From positions 62,001-126,000 of the forward strand of contig NZ_CP138335.1 of the NCBI RefSeq assembly GCF_040256745.1: a stretch of DNA of 64,000 nt. Reading direction: 5' to 3'. The stretch is from Scrofimicrobium sp. R131. GTDB lineage: Bacteria; Actinomycetota; Actinomycetes; Actinomycetales; Actinomycetaceae. Below are positions 53,000 to 62,086 of the stretch, one piece after another. The first letter of the stretch is position 1, and each line of letters begins with the position of its first letter. The notes beneath the pieces were generated by a model. The model saw only the letters and a program-made list of their open reading frames with translations, had not been told where the DNA came from and made no database searches. The translations under genes were made by a program, and so were the position numbers.

Positions 53000-53245
53000 A
53001 TGAACGTCACCGTTTACTCCAAGCCTCGGTGCGTGCAGTGCGACGCCACTTACCGCGCACTCGACAAACTTGGGATCAAATATTCCACAGTTGACGTGAC
53101 GCAGGATGCGGATTCACTGCAGTACATTTTGGGCCTGGGCTACCAGCAGGCTCCCGTCGTAGTCGTCGGGGAGTCGCACTGGAGCGGGTTCCGTCCCGAC
53201 CGGATCAAGGCTCTGGCCGAAGAGTTGGTGGGGGTCGCCAACTAG
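53000..53245 (+). CDS. nrdH: Glutaredoxin-like protein NrdH
   Basis: 81 residues from the ATG at 53000, preceded by GAAAGGG; the frame extends upstream without similarity. The redox motif is CVQC in VYSKPRCVQCDATYRALDKL and the C-terminal SGFRPDRI is the NrdH signature. It donates electrons to the class Ib ribonucleotide reductase, receiving them from thioredoxin reductase (trxB is at 20.2 kb). Confidence 0.97.
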   Translation: MNVTVYSKPRCVQCDATYRALDKLGIKYSTVDVTQDADSLQYILGLGYQQAPVVVVGESHWSGFRPDRIKALAEELVGVAN

Positions 53246-53290
53246 GCGTTCCCCAGATCGGGATAGTTGGCAGCAGGAGGCGATGGGTCG

Positions 53291-53695
53291 GTGCAACCGA
53301 ACGTAGTTTACTTTTCGTCCGCAACCGAGAATACGAAGCGATTTGTCGAACGGTTGGGGGTGCCCGCCCATCGCATTCCGCTTCGGCGGGGGGATGAGCC
53401 GTTGGCCATGCAGGACGATTACGTCCTGGTCGTCCCCACCTACGGGGGCGGAAACCATCGGGGAGCTGTGCCTAAACAGGTGATCAAGTTCCTGAACGAT
53501 CCGGAAAATCGTTCGCACTGCCGGGGGGTGATCTCCAGTGGAAACACTAACTTCGGCACGGCATACTGCCTGGCGGGGGACATCGTTTCCCAAAAGGTGG
53601 GGGTGCCTCACCTATATAAGTTTGAGCTGCTCGGCACGCCCGAAGATGTGCAGCGCGTGAAAGAAGGACTGAGGAAATTTTGGTCGACAATCTGA
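53291..53695 (+). CDS. nrdI: Flavodoxin-like protein NrdI
   Basis: 134 residues from the GTG at 53291, 10 nt after AGGAGG; an in-frame TTG at 53267 lies ahead of that site. The fold shows [37 protein letters not shown] and [10 protein letters not shown], the NrdI pattern. It supplies the oxidant that builds the manganese-tyrosyl radical cofactor of NrdF. Confidence 0.97.
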   Translation: MQPNVVYFSSATENTKRFVERLGVPAHRIPLRRGDEPLAMQDDYVLVVPTYGGGNHRGAVPKQVIKFLNDPENRSHCRGVISSGNTNFGTAYCLAGDIVSQKVGVPHLYKFELLGTPEDVQRVKEGLRKFWSTI

Positions 53696-55836
53696 CTGAC
53701 ACCGGGCTGGAAACCGCCATGAACCCCGAGCTGGACTACCATGCGCTGAATGCCCAGCTGAACCTGTACGGACCGGATGGGACCATCCAGTTTGATGCGG
53801 ATCGCAAGGCTGCCCGGCAGTACTTCCTGCAGCACGTAAACCAGAACACGGTCTTTTTCCACAACCTGCGGGAAAAGCTCGACTACCTGGTCGAAGAGGG
53901 CTACTACGAGCAGGAAGTGCTGGACCAGTACTCCTTTGAGCAGATCAAGGCTCTGTTCAAGCGGGCCTACGGGTTCAAGTTCCGGTTCCCCACTTTCCTG
54001 GGGGCCTTCAAGTACTACACCTCGTACACGCTGAAGACTTTCGACGGCAAGCGCTACCTGGAGCGGTTCGAAGACCGGGTCTGTATGGTTTCGCTCTATC
54101 TGGCACGGGGAAACTACGCCCTGGCTGAAAAGATCGTCGACGAGATCATGACCGGCCGGTTCCAGCCTGCCACCCCCACTTTCCTCAACGCTGGCAAGAA
54201 GGCTCGCGGGGAACTGGTTTCCTGCTTCCTGCTGCGGGTCGAAGACAACATGGAGTCGATCGCTCGGGGGATTAACTCTTCCCTGCAACTGTCCAAGCGC
54301 GGTGGCGGGGTGGCTCTCTCACTGACCAACCTGCGTGAGTCGGGCGCGCCCATCAAGCGGATCGAGAACCAGTCCTCCGGGGTGATCCCGGTGATGAAGC
54401 TGCTGGAAGACTCCTTCTCTTACGCCAACCAACTGGGCGCTCGGCAGGGGGCGGGGGCCGTCTACCTGAACGCTCACCACCCGGACATCATGGCGTTCTT
54501 GGACACCAAGCGAGAGAACGCCGATGAGAAGGTTCGGATCAAGACCCTCTCGCTCGGCGTGGTCATCCCGGACATCACCTTCGAGCTGGCCAAGAACAAC
54601 GAGGACATGTACCTGTTCAGCCCCTACGACGTTCAGCGCGTCTACGGGAAGGCCTTTAGCGAGATCTCGGTGACCGAACACTACCGGGAAATGGTGGACA
54701 ACCCGCAGATCAAGAAGCGGAAGATCAATGCTCGCCGCTTTTTCCAGACGCTGGCGGAGATCCAGTTCGAGTCCGGCTACCCGTACATCCTGTTTGAAGA
54801 CACGGTGAACCGAGACAATCCCATCGCCGGTCGGGTGACCATGTCGAACCTGTGCTCAGAGATCCTGCAGGTCTCCGAGCCCAGCGAATACAACCCGGAC
54901 CTGTCCTACGCGCACGTGGGGAAGGACATTTCCTGCAACCTGGGTTCCCTGAACATTGCCAAGGCGATGGATTCGGAGGACTTCTCCCTGACGGTAGAGA
55001 CGGCCATTCGGGCGCTGACCGCGGTCTCGGATCTTTCCAACATCGAGTCGGTCCCCTCAATTGCCAAGGGCAACGCCCGCAGCCACGCGATTGGGCTGGG
55101 GCAGATGAACCTGCACGGTTACCTGGGTCGGGAGCGGATCCACTACGGTTCCGAGGAAGGCCTGGACTTCACCAACATCTACTTCATGGCGGTGGCGTAC
55201 GAGGCGATCAAGGCTTCGAACAAGATTGCCCGGGAGCGGGGGGAGACCTTCGACGGGTTTGAGAAGTCCAAGTATGCCAGCGGGGAGTACTTCGAGAAGT
55301 ACGTGAACCAAGACTGGGTTCCGCAGACTGAGCGGGTCCGGGAACTGTTCGCCAACTCCTCGGTGAAGCTGCCCACCCGCGAAGACTGGGCCGAACTGGC
55401 CCGGGACGTGGCCCAGTACGGGATGTACAACCAGAATCTGCAGGCCGTTCCGCCGACCGGTTCGATCAGCTACATCAACAACTCGACCTCTTCCATTCAC
55501 CCGATCACCTCCAAGATCGAGATTCGGAAGGAAGGGAAGATTGGGCGCGTTTACTACCCGGCGCCCTACCTGACCAACGACAACCTGGAGTACTTCCAGG
55601 ATGCCTACGAGCTCGGCCCGGAAAAGATTATCGACACCTACGCTGCGGCGACCCAGCACGTGGACCAGGGCCTGTCGCTGACGCTGTTCTACCCGGACAC
55701 GGTGACGACCCGGGAGCTGAACCGCTCTTACATCTACGCGTGGCGGAAGGGGATCAAGACCCTCTACTACGTGCGGATCCGCCAGATGGCGCTGGAGGGG
55801 ACCGAAGTGGAGAACTGCGTGTCCTGCATGCTCTAG
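53680..55836 (+). CDS. nrdE: Class Ib ribonucleotide reductase large subunit NrdE
   Basis: 718 residues from the TTG at 53680, 5 nt after GAGG, overlapping nrdI by 16 nt; the ATG at 53719 (705 residues) is an alternative. The start [13 protein letters not shown], the active-site region [55 protein letters not shown] and [11 protein letters not shown] are typical, and the protein ends with the redox pair ENCVSCML. It reduces nucleoside diphosphates for DNA synthesis. The small subunit nrdF does not follow; a different type of gene is next. Confidence 0.97.
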   Translation: MVDNLTDTGLETAMNPELDYHALNAQLNLYGPDGTIQFDADRKAARQYFLQHVNQNTVFFHNLREKLDYLVEEGYYEQEVLDQYSFEQIKALFKRAYGFKFRFPTFLGAFKYYTSYTLKTFDGKRYLERFEDRVCMVSLYLARGNYALAEKIVDEIMTGRFQPATPTFLNAGKKARGELVSCFLLRVEDNMESIARGINSSLQLSKRGGGVALSLTNLRESGAPIKRIENQSSGVIPVMKLLEDSFSYANQLGARQGAGAVYLNAHHPDIMAFLDTKRENADEKVRIKTLSLGVVIPDITFELAKNNEDMYLFSPYDVQRVYGKAFSEISVTEHYREMVDNPQIKKRKINARRFFQTLAEIQFESGYPYILFEDTVNRDNPIAGRVTMSNLCSEILQVSEPSEYNPDLSYAHVGKDISCNLGSLNIAKAMDSEDFSLTVETAIRALTAVSDLSNIESVPSIAKGNARSHAIGLGQMNLHGYLGRERIHYGSEEGLDFTNIYFMAVAYEAIKASNKIARERGETFDGFEKSKYASGEYFEKYVNQDWVPQTERVRELFANSSVKLPTREDWAELARDVAQYGMYNQNLQAVPPTGSISYINNSTSSIHPITSKIEIRKEGKIGRVYYPAPYLTNDNLEYFQDAYELGPEKIIDTYAAATQHVDQGLSLTLFYPDTVTTRELNRSYIYAWRKGIKTLYYVRIRQMALEGTEVENCVSCML

Positions 55837-55857
55837 CAGCCAGGCACTAAGCCAAGA

Positions 55858-55889
55858 GTTGGCCCGGGGACTAGGTTCCTCGGGCCAAC
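55858..55889. terminator. Hairpin between nrdE and the acyltransferase-like gene
   Basis: The arms GTTGGCCCG (55858-55866) and CGGGCCAAC (55881-55889) pair perfectly, between two convergent genes. No clear T-tract follows. Confidence 0.65.
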
Positions 55890-55908
55890 CTGTGTCTTGA
55901 CCCCAGGA

Positions 55909-57072
55909 TCAGCGGCGCGGCTCCCATCGGCCCCAAGCCAACTCGCCCGCGGTCTGGGCGACCCGAGAGACCAGCAGCTCCAAGGGCCCGCGCCGCTGCC
56001 GGGAGAACAGGTAGGCGCCCCCGACCAGCAGGACCAGCAGCTGCACCACGAATGCAATCGAAAACCAGCCGACCCGTTCCGGCTCAAGCAGCACCGACAT
56101 CCCCCCGGCGAAGAAGAGGCCGAACGAGGTCATCAGCAGGTGCAGCGTGTAGGCAGTCAGCGGAGCTGCCCCCATCCCCACGATCGGTCGCCACCCGAGC
56201 GGAACCGCAGTGGACCGGGCCGTGGCCAGCAGGCACAGCCCGATCAACGCCACCGACAGGCCGGCGGTGCGAACCAGGTCCACGGTGGAGCCGGTGTGCG
56301 TGCTCAGCTGCAGCAGGGCGTTCCATCCCGCCGAAACCGGGGCGCCCGCCCCCGAATCCCAGGGGGGTTCCCACCAGAACTCCTGATAGAGCCAGCCGGC
56401 CAGCCAGCCGACCGCGCCGGCCCCAAGTCCCCCGATGAAAAGCCAGGCACCCGCCCGCTCGGACCGGCCCGCCTCCCGCTCGGCCAAAAACCACCGGCAG
56501 AGCAGTACCCCGATCAGCAGATAAGCCACCCAGGTCAGGGCTGGATACATCCCTGCGAACAGGACCGACTGCGCCGCCGCCACCGGATTCCCCAGCTCCA
56601 GGTAGCCGTCGTGCGGCAGCGCCCCCAACAACTGGGGTCCAAGCAGGGCCAACGCCGTTGCCAGCAGCAACAGCCACCGGGCGCGAAGGTAAATGAGTGG
56701 GGCCACCAGGATCATCGCGGTCCCGTAGTAGACCAGGATGATCGCAATCGGGTGCTGGGGCAGCCACTCTAATGCCAAGCCCAAGACCAGGACGACTACC
56801 CCGCGGGCAATGCCGGCCGCGATTCCCGGCCAGGAGCTCGGGGCCGAAGCGTAGCGGCGACTGGCAAACACCAGCCCAAACCCGCCTAACACGGCAAACA
56901 GGGTGGAGGGGAACCCGGAGGTGATCGCCTCCAGCCAGGGAGTGTACTCACCCCAGCCCAGCAGGTGCGCTGCCATCATTCCCACGATGGCGCAGAAACG
57001 AGCCACGTCGATCCCCCACAGGCGACTCAGTGGAGCAGTGGGGACCGAGGCGGGAGTTGCAGGTTGGGTCAC
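55909..57072 (-). CDS. Multi-pass membrane protein, DUF1624/heparan-alpha-glucosaminide N-acetyltransferase-like
   Basis: 387 residues with about 10 membrane helices. The N-terminal RLWGIDVARFCAIVGMMAAH and downstream GFGLVFASRRYA are the hallmarks of the DUF1624/YeiB-like membrane acyltransferase group; the C-terminal part with PLTAYTLHLLMTS resembles the DUF418-type ending. Members are thought to transfer acetyl groups across the membrane onto sugars; the substrate is unknown. GTG start. A single-gene unit. Confidence 0.75.
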   Translation of the reverse strand: MTQPATPASVPTAPLSRLWGIDVARFCAIVGMMAAHLLGWGEYTPWLEAITSGFPSTLFAVLGGFGLVFASRRYASAPSSWPGIAAGIARGVVVLVLGLALEWLPQHPIAIILVYYGTAMILVAPLIYLRARWLLLLATALALLGPQLLGALPHDGYLELGNPVAAAQSVLFAGMYPALTWVAYLLIGVLLCRWFLAEREAGRSERAGAWLFIGGLGAGAVGWLAGWLYQEFWWEPPWDSGAGAPVSAGWNALLQLSTHTGSTVDLVRTAGLSVALIGLCLLATARSTAVPLGWRPIVGMGAAPLTAYTLHLLMTSFGLFFAGGMSVLLEPERVGWFSIAFVVQLLVLLVGGAYLFSRQRRGPLELLVSRVAQTAGELAWGRWEPRR

Positions 57073-57168
57073 GCGCGGGCCTTTCCGGAAAGGGGCAAGT
57101 GCTCACAGGCTACCGAAACTAGGGGGGCTCATCCCAGAAATATCCGGGGGTGGCTTTGACTGGAGCGG

Positions 57169-57420
57169 CTACAACTTCGGGTCCGGCTGAGCCTGCTCGT
57201 CCTCTACCGGGGTCAGCATCGTCAGCGGGTCCAACCCCAACCGGGAGCAGTAATACTCGATCGACTGGAGCGACAGGTTCCGCTCACCCCGTTCGATCCC
57301 GCCCAGGTAGGTGCGGTGGACGCCGAGCATCTCGGCAAAACGTTCCTGACTCAGCCCAAGCTGCTGCCGGTGGGAACGAAAATTCTTCCCAAAGGCTCGC
57401 TGGAGACGGGTCACGGACAT
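57169..57420 (-). CDS. XRE-family helix-turn-helix regulator
   Basis: 83 residues. The HTH is complete: FRSHRQQLGLSQERFAEMLG, VHRTYLGGIERGERNLSLQS, then a helix with LGLDPLTML. This is the classical small Cro/C1-type single-domain repressor. Just upstream lie two direct repeats TTATRAGTCT, the second within a perfect palindrome, a likely operator for autoregulation. It is separated from the ABC-class ATPase gene by 120 bases. Confidence 0.9.
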   Translation of the reverse strand: MSVTRLQRAFGKNFRSHRQQLGLSQERFAEMLGVHRTYLGGIERGERNLSLQSIEYYCSRLGLDPLTMLTPVEDEQAQPDPKL

Positions 57421-57444
57421 GATCCAATAGTTGAATCATGAGCC

Positions 57445-57470
57445 TTATGAGTCTACAGACTTATAAGTCT
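57445..57470. promoter_or_regulatory. Candidate operator upstream of the XRE gene
   Basis: Direct repeats TTATGAGTCT (57445-57454) and TTATAAGTCT (57461-57470) are 16 bp apart. The second is part of the perfect palindrome AGACTTATAAGTCT (57457-57470). It lies 25-50 bp ahead of the XRE start codon. Confidence 0.55.
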
Positions 57471-57540
57471 CATCCCCGGGCGATAGTGCTCGCGCAGCGG
57501 CAGGTAAAATGCCTGATCAGAGGCGGTTTGCCTCCGCCGG

Positions 57541-59274
57541 TCATCCGATCTTGAGCGAGCGGTGTCGGTTAATCCCCGCGCAGATATCGACCTTTCGCGG
57601 ACGGGCCAAGAAGGGGGGAAATGGGCGGGCGCCAAAGTCCACCAGCGCGTCCAGGCCCCGATCCTCCACCCGGTCCAACACCTCATCTACCAGCTGCTCA
57701 AGAGTGCGGTGGCCGTCGGCCAGCTGCTCGGTGACGCCGCGAATAATCCACGCAATTGCCTCCGTCTGGCCGGGGTCAACGATCTGCTCCACATCCGTTA
57801 CGTCGACTCCCTGGCGGTCCAACTCGATCCGGTCGACCCCCTGAGTCTTCGTTCGGGAGCGCTCCCCACCGGGACGAACCCGCACGACCAAGCGGGGAAG
57901 GGGAGTGGGGAAGTCGGGCAGATCAGTCCGCTGGCGGGGAAACGCGGCCATCACCTCGCCGGCCCGCTCGGTGGCGTCCAGGCACCGATAGGCATCCATT
58001 TGCAGGACCAGGTCGGCCGCATCCAGGTAGTCGGCGGAACCGCCGGTCACCATGATGACCGAAACCCCGCGCTCGGAGGGCAGGCTCCGAATCCGATCGA
58101 CCAGCGGCGTGATCGGCTCCTGGTCGGCCTGAACCAGGGTCCGCATCCGCGCATCGCGGATCATCAGGTTGGTGGCGGAAGTGTCCTCGTCGAACAGCAG
58201 CAACTGGGATCCGGCCTGGATGGCCTCAATGATTGAGGCGGCCTGTGAGGTCGATCCGGAGGCATTTTGGGTGGAAAACCGGGTGGTGGACGAGCCGGTG
58301 GGCAGGTGGTTGATGAAGGCTGACACGTCGACCCGGGTAATTGGACGCCCGTCGGCCGCGCGAACCTTCATCGCGGAGGGCAAAGCCGCCACCAGCTCGC
58401 GCCCATCCCCGGGAACGTGCGGGTAGACGCCCTGCTCCAACGCGGTCAGGACGGTGGACTTGCCGTGGAAGCCACCGCCCACCAGCACGGTGATTCCAGC
58501 GGGAATGGCCAGGCCCGAAACAACGCCCGCGTGGGGCAACTCGACCTGCTGTCGCCGTGAATCCGGGGCCGCGAAGGGCACGCCGGAGCGCAGCGGCTGG
58601 GCCGACACCCCGGAGGCGCGGGCCAACTGGGAACCGTCAGCAATGAAACCGACCAGGTCCCGTTCAACCAGCAGTTGCTGCAGGGCGCGGTGATCAGCCA
58701 AAGCATGGACGTGGGCCAGCCAATGCTCGCGGTGGGCCGAATTGGAAAAGTTGAACAGCTCGCGCAAAACCCGGGGGAGCTGCTCGGTGAAAATCAGAGC
58801 GGCCTGGCGCCCCAGCACGGTTCGACCCCGGGCGGGCAGACGCACCGCGATTCTCAGCTCGAAGTCTTCCGAGCCAACCCGGGCTGAGGACCGTTCCAGG
58901 ATCTCGGGGCCGCAGGGAGCAATCGAAAGAGTCGGCGCGTGCTGGCGAATCAGGTCGCCGGCCCGCCGGGCCAAGAAGTCGGCGGTGGCCAGCTGCCGAT
59001 CCTGACTGTGCAGGTCGGTCTCGGATAGGTCCACCTGGTCTCGGCGGTAGCGAACCCGGATCGACGACGGGGGAGCGTAGGGATCGGCCTGCACCCGGGT
59101 GAAGTCCACCCGGTAGGCGCCAAAATTCCACGAGCCCAACGCCCGCTTGTAGGCGCCGTAAGAGGACCCGTCGATCCGGTGCAACAGCTCGACCAGTTCC
59201 GAGCCGGTACCGTTTCGCGGGCGGTCGTCAAACCGGGGCCGGGAGGACTTGGGATGAGAACCTGATCTGCGCAT
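57541..59274 (-). CDS. Predicted ATPase of the ABC class (PF09818-type)
   Basis: 577 residues. The N-terminal region LLHRIDGSSYGAYKRALGSW and YRVDFTRVQADPYAPPSSIR is characteristic of this family. Walker A is VGGGFHGKSTVLTALEQGVY and Walker B LLLFDEDTSATNLMIRD, with the unusual DEDTSATN seen in the group. The protein is soluble and lacks transporter domains. Its role is not established; RNA- or nucleic-acid-related functions have been suggested only from distant similarity. The start region (RSGSHPKSSRPRFDDRPRN) is basic and disordered. Divergent from rnhA with a 49-bp gap. Confidence 0.9.
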   Translation of the reverse strand: MRRSGSHPKSSRPRFDDRPRNGTGSELVELLHRIDGSSYGAYKRALGSWNFGAYRVDFTRVQADPYAPPSSIRVRYRRDQVDLSETDLHSQDRQLATADFLARRAGDLIRQHAPTLSIAPCGPEILERSSARVGSEDFELRIAVRLPARGRTVLGRQAALIFTEQLPRVLRELFNFSNSAHREHWLAHVHALADHRALQQLLVERDLVGFIADGSQLARASGVSAQPLRSGVPFAAPDSRRQQVELPHAGVVSGLAIPAGITVLVGGGFHGKSTVLTALEQGVYPHVPGDGRELVAALPSAMKVRAADGRPITRVDVSAFINHLPTGSSTTRFSTQNASGSTSQAASIIEAIQAGSQLLLFDEDTSATNLMIRDARMRTLVQADQEPITPLVDRIRSLPSERGVSVIMVTGGSADYLDAADLVLQMDAYRCLDATERAGEVMAAFPRQRTDLPDFPTPLPRLVVRVRPGGERSRTKTQGVDRIELDRQGVDVTDVEQIVDPGQTEAIAWIIRGVTEQLADGHRTLEQLVDEVLDRVEDRGLDALVDFGARPFPPFLARPRKVDICAGINRHRSLKIG

Positions 59275-59290
59275 AGTCCAAGGGTAAATC

Positions 59291-59317
59291 CTGACCCCGG
59301 TTTGGGCGGGCTACAAT
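59291..59317 (+). promoter_or_regulatory. Candidate rnhA promoter giving a leaderless transcript
   Basis: TACAAT (59312-59317), a good -10 hexamer, ends 6 nt before the GTG start of rnhA. A weak -35-like CTGACC lies near 59291. Transcription would begin at or next to the G of GTG; no Shine-Dalgarno has room. Confidence 0.55.
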
Positions 59318-59323
59318 CTGGGG

Positions 59324-60109
59324 GTGACTATTACTGTGGCAGTGGACGGCTCTTCCCTAGGTAACCCCGGCCCGGCTGGGTGGGCCTGGGTCATTTCGGC
59401 GGACGAGTGGGACGCGGGCGGATGGCCTTCGGCCACCAACAATATCGGGGAGCTGACCGCGGTGCTGGAGCTGCTGCGGGCCACCGAGCGGGCCGGTCTG
59501 GCGGCAGAGCCCCTCCACATCCTGGCTGACTCCCAGTACGTGATCAACTGCGTGACCAAGTGGTTGCCCGGGTGGAAGCGGCGCGGGTGGAAGAAGGCCG
59601 ATGGGAAGCCGGTGGCTAACCGGGAGATCCTGGAGGAACTGGATCAGGCCCTTCGGGGGCGCAGCTATCGGTTCGAGTGGGTGAAGGGCCATGCCGGCCA
59701 CCGGCTGAACGAGTTGGCTGACGATCGGGCGCGGGCGGCGGCGGAGGCATTTCAGCGCGGCGCGCAGCCCAAGCCGGGACCCGGCCTGCAGCGGGCCACG
59801 GGCCCCGACCTGACCTCGGCGACCCCGGTGGCGGCGGCGCCGGCGGCTCCAGTCCCGGCGACCCCAGTCCCGGCTGTCGGTCCCGACTCGACCCTGTTTG
59901 ACCTGGAGCGCGACCCGCTGGCGGACCCGCATCCGCGAGTCACTCCGGGGGAGGCGCGGGATCGCTGGGAAGAGCTACTCTCCACCGCCCTGCTCCGCCC
60001 GGTGACGATCAGTGGCCAAGGCGGTGAGTGGCTGCTGATTGAGGCGGCTACCGGTCGGGAGGCGCTGGCGAATCTGCGCAGATCAGCCGGTCCCCCAACC
60101 CTGTTCTAG
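59324..60109 (+). CDS. rnhA: Ribonuclease HI with a C-terminal extension
   Basis: 261 residues; RNase HI is usually about 150. Residues 1-140 are a full enzyme with the DEDD residues D8 (VDGSSLGNPGP), E43 (NNIGELTAV), D69 (ILADSQYVI) and D133 (NELADDRA), plus H123 in VKGHAGHRLNE. A Pro/Ala linker (about 145-187) connects to a small unknown domain (FDLERDPLADPHPRVTPGEA; PVTISGQGGEWLLIEAATG). It removes RNA from RNA-DNA hybrids. Confidence 0.96.
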   Translation: MTITVAVDGSSLGNPGPAGWAWVISADEWDAGGWPSATNNIGELTAVLELLRATERAGLAAEPLHILADSQYVINCVTKWLPGWKRRGWKKADGKPVANREILEELDQALRGRSYRFEWVKGHAGHRLNELADDRARAAAEAFQRGAQPKPGPGLQRATGPDLTSATPVAAAPAAPVPATPVPAVGPDSTLFDLERDPLADPHPRVTPGEARDRWEELLSTALLRPVTISGQGGEWLLIEAATGREALANLRRSAGPPTLF

Positions 60110-60149
60110 CGGGTGGGAAACCGGCTGCCTGACTAGGTGAGCAGGGTGA

Positions 60150-61823
60150 CTACTGGCCCAACGCCTCGTCCACCACCTGCTTGGCGGCGCTCTGGACCTG
60201 GCCCAGATGCTCCTCGCTAATGAAGGACTCGGCGTAAATCTTGTAGACGTCCTCAGTTCCCGAGGGGCGGGCGGCAAACCAGGCGTTCTCCGTGGTCACC
60301 TTCAGCCCGCCGATCGGCTGATTGTCGCCGGGGGCGCGGACCAGTTTGGCCGTAATCGCCTCGCCCGCCAGCTCCGACGCCGTCACGTTGTCGGGGGACA
60401 GGTTGGCCAGCTTCGCCTTCTCTTCCTTGCTGGCGGCCTGGTCGATCCGCGCGTACCAGGACTCGCCGAAGCGTTCCACCTGCTCGCGGTGCAGCTGGGA
60501 GGGGGACTTGCCGGTGACGGCGGTGATCTCCGCGGCCAGCAGGCACAGCAAAATCCCGTCCTTGTCGGTGGTCCAAACGGTTCCGTCCTTGCGCAGGAAC
60601 GAGGCACCGGCCGACTCCTCCCCACCGAAGCCCAGCGAGCCGTCCAACAGTCCGGAGACGAAGTATTTAAAACCGACGGGAACCTCGATCACTTCGCGCC
60701 CGATGGCGGCGGCCACCCGGTCAATCAGCGAGGAGGACACCAGGGTCTTGCCGATCTTGGCTTCGGCGGACCAGCCGGGGCGGTGCTCAAACAGGTACTC
60801 GATGGCCACGGCCAGGAAGTGGTTCGGGTTCATCAGGCCGTCAGAGGTGACAATTCCGTGGCGGTCCGAGTCCGCGTCATTCCCGGTCGCAATGTCGAAG
60901 GGATAGTTGCCGGCGACGTCGGGCTGCATCCGCTCCAGCAGGGAGGCCATGGCGTAGGGGGACGAGCAGTCCATCCGGATCTTCCCGTCCCAGTCCAGGG
61001 TCATGAACGGCCACTGCGGGTCGGTCCGCTGGTTGATTACCGTCAGGTCCAGTCCGTAGCGTTCCCCGATGGCGCCCCAGTAGTCCACGGAGGCTCCGCC
61101 GAGGGGGTCGGCACCGATTCGAACGCCCGCATCTCGGATCGCCTGGAAGTCGATCACCGTCTCCAGCTCGGCCACGTAGTTTGCGAGGAAGTCGTAGAAG
61201 TGAACGTTGTCCGCTTGGGAGGGGGCGCCGATTTCCGCCTGCGGAATCGACCGCCAGTCGCCGGCCATCAGTTCGTTCGCCCGCGCTGCAATCCACGAGG
61301 TTGCGTCAGAGTCCGCGGGGCCGCCCGTGGGCGGGTTGTATTTGAAGCCGCCGTCGGCGGGCGGGTTGTGCGAGGGGGTGATGACAATCCCGTCGGCCAG
61401 GCCCGGGCCGCTTTGGCGCAGTTCCCCGGGGGCGCCGTTGGCCATCAGGATGGCCAGGGAGACCGCCGGGGTGGGGGTCCAGGCTCGGCGGGAATCCACG
61501 TAGGTCTGCACCCCGGCCGCCGACAGGACGCTGAGGGCGGAACGCCAAGCCGGCTCAGAGAGGGCGTGCGGATCGGCACCCATGAAGAGGGGGCCGTCGT
61601 ATCCCTGCCGAGTGCGGTATTCCACAATGGCGGCGGTGGTGGAAACGATGTGGGCTTCGTTGAAAGTTCCGTTCAGCGAGGTTCCCCGATGGCCCGAAGT
61701 GCCAAAAACGATCCGTTGGTTCGGGTTATTCGGGTCGGGCTGCACCTCGTAATATGCGGACAACAGCGCGTCAACGTCAATCAGATCTTCAGCGGTTGCC
61801 AGCTGTCCGGCCCGTTCGTGCAT
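60150..61823 (-). CDS. pgm: Phosphoglucomutase, alpha-D-glucose phosphate-specific
   Basis: 557 residues from the ATG at 61823; the frame extends upstream without similarity. It begins with [20 protein letters not shown] and [19 protein letters not shown], has the phospho-serine motif [15 protein letters not shown], the metal site [13 protein letters not shown], and a late [12 protein letters not shown] plus a phosphate-binding [12 protein letters not shown]. It interconverts glucose 1- and 6-phosphate for glycogen and cell-wall sugars. Converges with rnhA. A minus-strand TACAAT near 61863-61868 is a possible -10. Confidence 0.97.
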   Translation of the reverse strand: MHERAGQLATAEDLIDVDALLSAYYEVQPDPNNPNQRIVFGTSGHRGTSLNGTFNEAHIVSTTAAIVEYRTRQGYDGPLFMGADPHALSEPAWRSALSVLSAAGVQTYVDSRRAWTPTPAVSLAILMANGAPGELRQSGPGLADGIVITPSHNPPADGGFKYNPPTGGPADSDATSWIAARANELMAGDWRSIPQAEIGAPSQADNVHFYDFLANYVAELETVIDFQAIRDAGVRIGADPLGGASVDYWGAIGERYGLDLTVINQRTDPQWPFMTLDWDGKIRMDCSSPYAMASLLERMQPDVAGNYPFDIATGNDADSDRHGIVTSDGLMNPNHFLAVAIEYLFEHRPGWSAEAKIGKTLVSSSLIDRVAAAIGREVIEVPVGFKYFVSGLLDGSLGFGGEESAGASFLRKDGTVWTTDKDGILLCLLAAEITAVTGKSPSQLHREQVERFGESWYARIDQAASKEEKAKLANLSPDNVTASELAGEAITAKLVRAPGDNQPIGGLKVTTENAWFAARPSGTEDVYKIYAESFISEEHLGQVQSAAKQVVDEALGQ

Positions 61824-62050
61824 GATTACCCCCAGAATTAGGCTTCGTTGCGTAGTCCTATAGATTGTAGTCTCATTCGTAGGGTGGACTAACTCCGTCC
61901 ACGAGGTGAATTGTGGCCGTATCTTGCCGTTTGGTTGGGAGTGCGCCGCCGGAGCCGGTCGGTCGTCTACCCGCGGGTCGCCGGAGGGTGAAGTGGGAGC
62001 CGGGCCCACCGGCCAGAAGATGCAGGATGCCGGGCGCCCGCGGCGGCTGA

Positions 62051-62079
62051 TGCACACCGGTGAGTTTTCCGACTACGCT
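62051..62079 (+). promoter_or_regulatory. Candidate promoter of the DUF5926 gene
   Basis: TGCACA (62051-62056), 17-nt spacer and TACGCT (62074-62079), which ends 7 nt before the ATG at 62087. As with rnhA this spacing predicts a leaderless mRNA. Confidence 0.4.
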
Positions 62080-62086
62080 AATGCCT

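Noticed and set aside
57169-59274. Anti-phage or toxin-antitoxin system built of XRE and ABC-class ATPase
   Set aside because: No toxin-like small gene, nuclease, REase fold or typical defence motif is present; the ATPase belongs to a widespread non-defence family, so only the candidate operator is reported.
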